Source of the DNA: DSQQ01 sp964443075
Lineage (GTDB): Bacteria; Chloroflexota; Anaerolineae; 4572-78; J111
Direction of reading: 5' to 3'
Assembly: GCA_964443075.1 (NCBI GenBank)
Contig: CAYUCB010000072.1
Coordinates: 1-23,933 of the forward strand
DNA length: 23,933 bases
The first letter of the stretch is position 1. Each line of letters begins with the position of its first letter. The position numbers and the translations under genes were made by a program. A model generated the notes under the pieces. That model was not told the origin of the DNA, did no database searches, and was given only the letters and a program-made list of their open reading frames with translations. This document shows, piece after piece, positions 23,148 through 23,933 of the stretch.

Positions 23148-23789
23148 ATGTTAGAATCTCTGCGAGAAACTTTGTGGCGGTTACATTTAGAGTTGCCCAA
23201 AAATGACCTGGTAAAATGGACCGGGGGTAATATCAGCGTGCGTGACCCAGAATCGGGTCATGTACTGATTAAACCCTCTGGCGTTCTTTATGAAGACTTG
23301 CGCCCGGAGCAAATGATTTTGCTTAACCTGGAAGGCGATGTGATCGAAGGCACGCTTAAACCCTCGTCCGATACGGCCAGCCACCTGTATATTTACCGCC
23401 ACCGGCCCGATGTGAATGGCATTGTCCATACCCATTCGCCGTACGCCACCGCTTTTGCGGCTATTGGCAAACCCATTCCCGTTTATCTCACTGCCATCGC
23501 CGATGAATTTGGCGGGCCTATCCCTTGCGGTGGTTTTGCCCTCATCGGCGGAGAGGAGATCGGTCAGGTGGTGATCGAGTCAATCGGCAGTTCGCCGGCG
23601 GTGTTGTTGAAAAACCACGGCGTGTTTACGGTTGGTCCTACGGTTAAAGCTGCGGTTAAGGCGGCGGTAATGGTTGAAGATGTAGCCCGCGCCGTTTGGT
23701 TGGCCTTGCAAATCGGCCAGCCGGATGAGATTCCGGCGGAAGCTGTGGCCAAGTTGCATTATCGGTACACCAACATCTACGGTCAGTAG
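23148..23789 (+). CDS. araD: Class II aldolase / L-ribulose-5-phosphate 4-epimerase family (AraD-like)
   Basis: A 213-residue zinc enzyme of the AraD/FucA family. Zinc ligands are His94, His96 (VHTHS) and His157 (KNHG). TGGNIS (25-30) binds phosphate and SSDT (73-76) is the acidic active-site loop. Asp119 (IADEFGG) and the C-terminal Tyr211-Gly-Gln match the catalytic Asp and Tyr of E. coli L-ribulose-5-phosphate 4-epimerase, which favours epimerase over fuculose-phosphate aldolase. It would convert L-ribulose 5-phosphate to D-xylulose 5-phosphate, or a close analogue. ATG 23148 is preferred, with GAGGAAAG 8 bases upstream; an in-frame TTG at 23130 lacks this site. It is the last gene before a strong terminator. 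The exact substrate depends on the kinase and isomerases, which are unassigned. Confidence 0.85.
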   Translation: MLESLRETLWRLHLELPKNDLVKWTGGNISVRDPESGHVLIKPSGVLYEDLRPEQMILLNLEGDVIEGTLKPSSDTASHLYIYRHRPDVNGIVHTHSPYATAFAAIGKPIPVYLTAIADEFGGPIPCGGFALIGGEEIGQVVIESIGSSPAVLLKNHGVFTVGPTVKAAVKAAVMVEDVARAVWLALQIGQPDEIPAEAVAKLHYRYTNIYGQ

Positions 23790-23835
23790 TAAGGTTGATT
23801 TGAATTTGTTTTTTGTTCGTTCTGTTTGCGATAAC

Positions 23836-23868
23836 AAAAAAACCCGCCAAAACTTGGCGGGTTTTTTT
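23836..23868. terminator. Strong bidirectional rho-independent terminator
   Basis: CCCGCCAA (23843-23850) pairs perfectly with TTGGCGGG (23854-23861) around a 3-base loop, flanked by A7 on the left and T7 on the right, so it can work in both directions. It ends the sugar operon 47 bp after the araD-like stop. Nothing supportable follows to the window end. Confidence 0.92.
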
Positions 23869-23933
23869 ATATTATAATCATTCGTGACAACTTAAGGTAA
23901 CTAAAAATTTGTCAAATTCAGCGCCAGCAGTAA

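Noticed and set aside
23148..23789. Assignment as L-fuculose-1-phosphate aldolase (FucA)
   Set aside because: The Asp119 and C-terminal Tyr-Gly-Gln pattern matches the 4-epimerase AraD more closely, though aldolase activity on an analogue is not excluded.

Overview
The window looks like chromosomal DNA of an uncultured Chloroflexota bacterium (Anaerolineae-like). This is inferred, not proven. The grounds are intergenic regions full of 7-bp tandem repeats (AGTAATC, CTATTCA and GGAGTAG types), repeated ATCCGTG elements, twin-hairpin palindromes of the TGTAG...CTACA type, and a ferredoxin-dependent 2-oxoacid oxidoreductase. No rRNA, tRNA, CRISPR array, transposase or integrase gene was found.

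Region 1 (161-4403, minus strand) is a small energy-metabolism operon: a two-CBS-domain protein, a fused gamma-alpha subunit (korA) and a beta subunit (korB) of a 2-oxoacid:ferredoxin oxidoreductase. The beta subunit carries its own C-terminal CBS pair, which suggests control by adenine nucleotides.

Region 2 (4500-23870, plus strand) is a long sugar-catabolism locus. A LacI-family regulator is read from a near-consensus promoter that overlaps a GntR-type operator (TGTTA-N4-TAACG). It is followed by an L-fucose-isomerase-family enzyme and a class II (FBA-type) aldolase. After a palindromic repeat and an AT-rich methyltransferase gene comes a second copy of the same operator type, then a broken RbsA-type ATPase gene and a complete RbsA/C/B-like ABC importer (ATPase, permease, binding protein). 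This importer differs in codon use and appears to have been inserted. A second, paralogous importer follows in the order binding protein, ATPase, permease. Then come two UroD-superfamily proteins, a second fucose-isomerase-family enzyme, an M24 'peptidase' homologue lacking metal ligands, an FGGY sugar kinase, a four-helix-bundle protein and an AraD-type 4-epimerase/aldolase. A strong terminator closes the locus.

Read together, the minimum route is import, aldose-ketose isomerisation, phosphorylation by the FGGY kinase, and epimerisation or cleavage by the AraD/FBA-type enzymes. A pentose such as L-arabinose or a 6-deoxyhexose would fit, but the sequence alone does not fix the substrate. The unexplained parts are the two UroD-like proteins (His-x-Asp where methyltransferases of this fold have a His-x-Cys zinc motif) and the metal-less M24 protein. 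These are the best candidates for undescribed chemistry in a sugar pathway.
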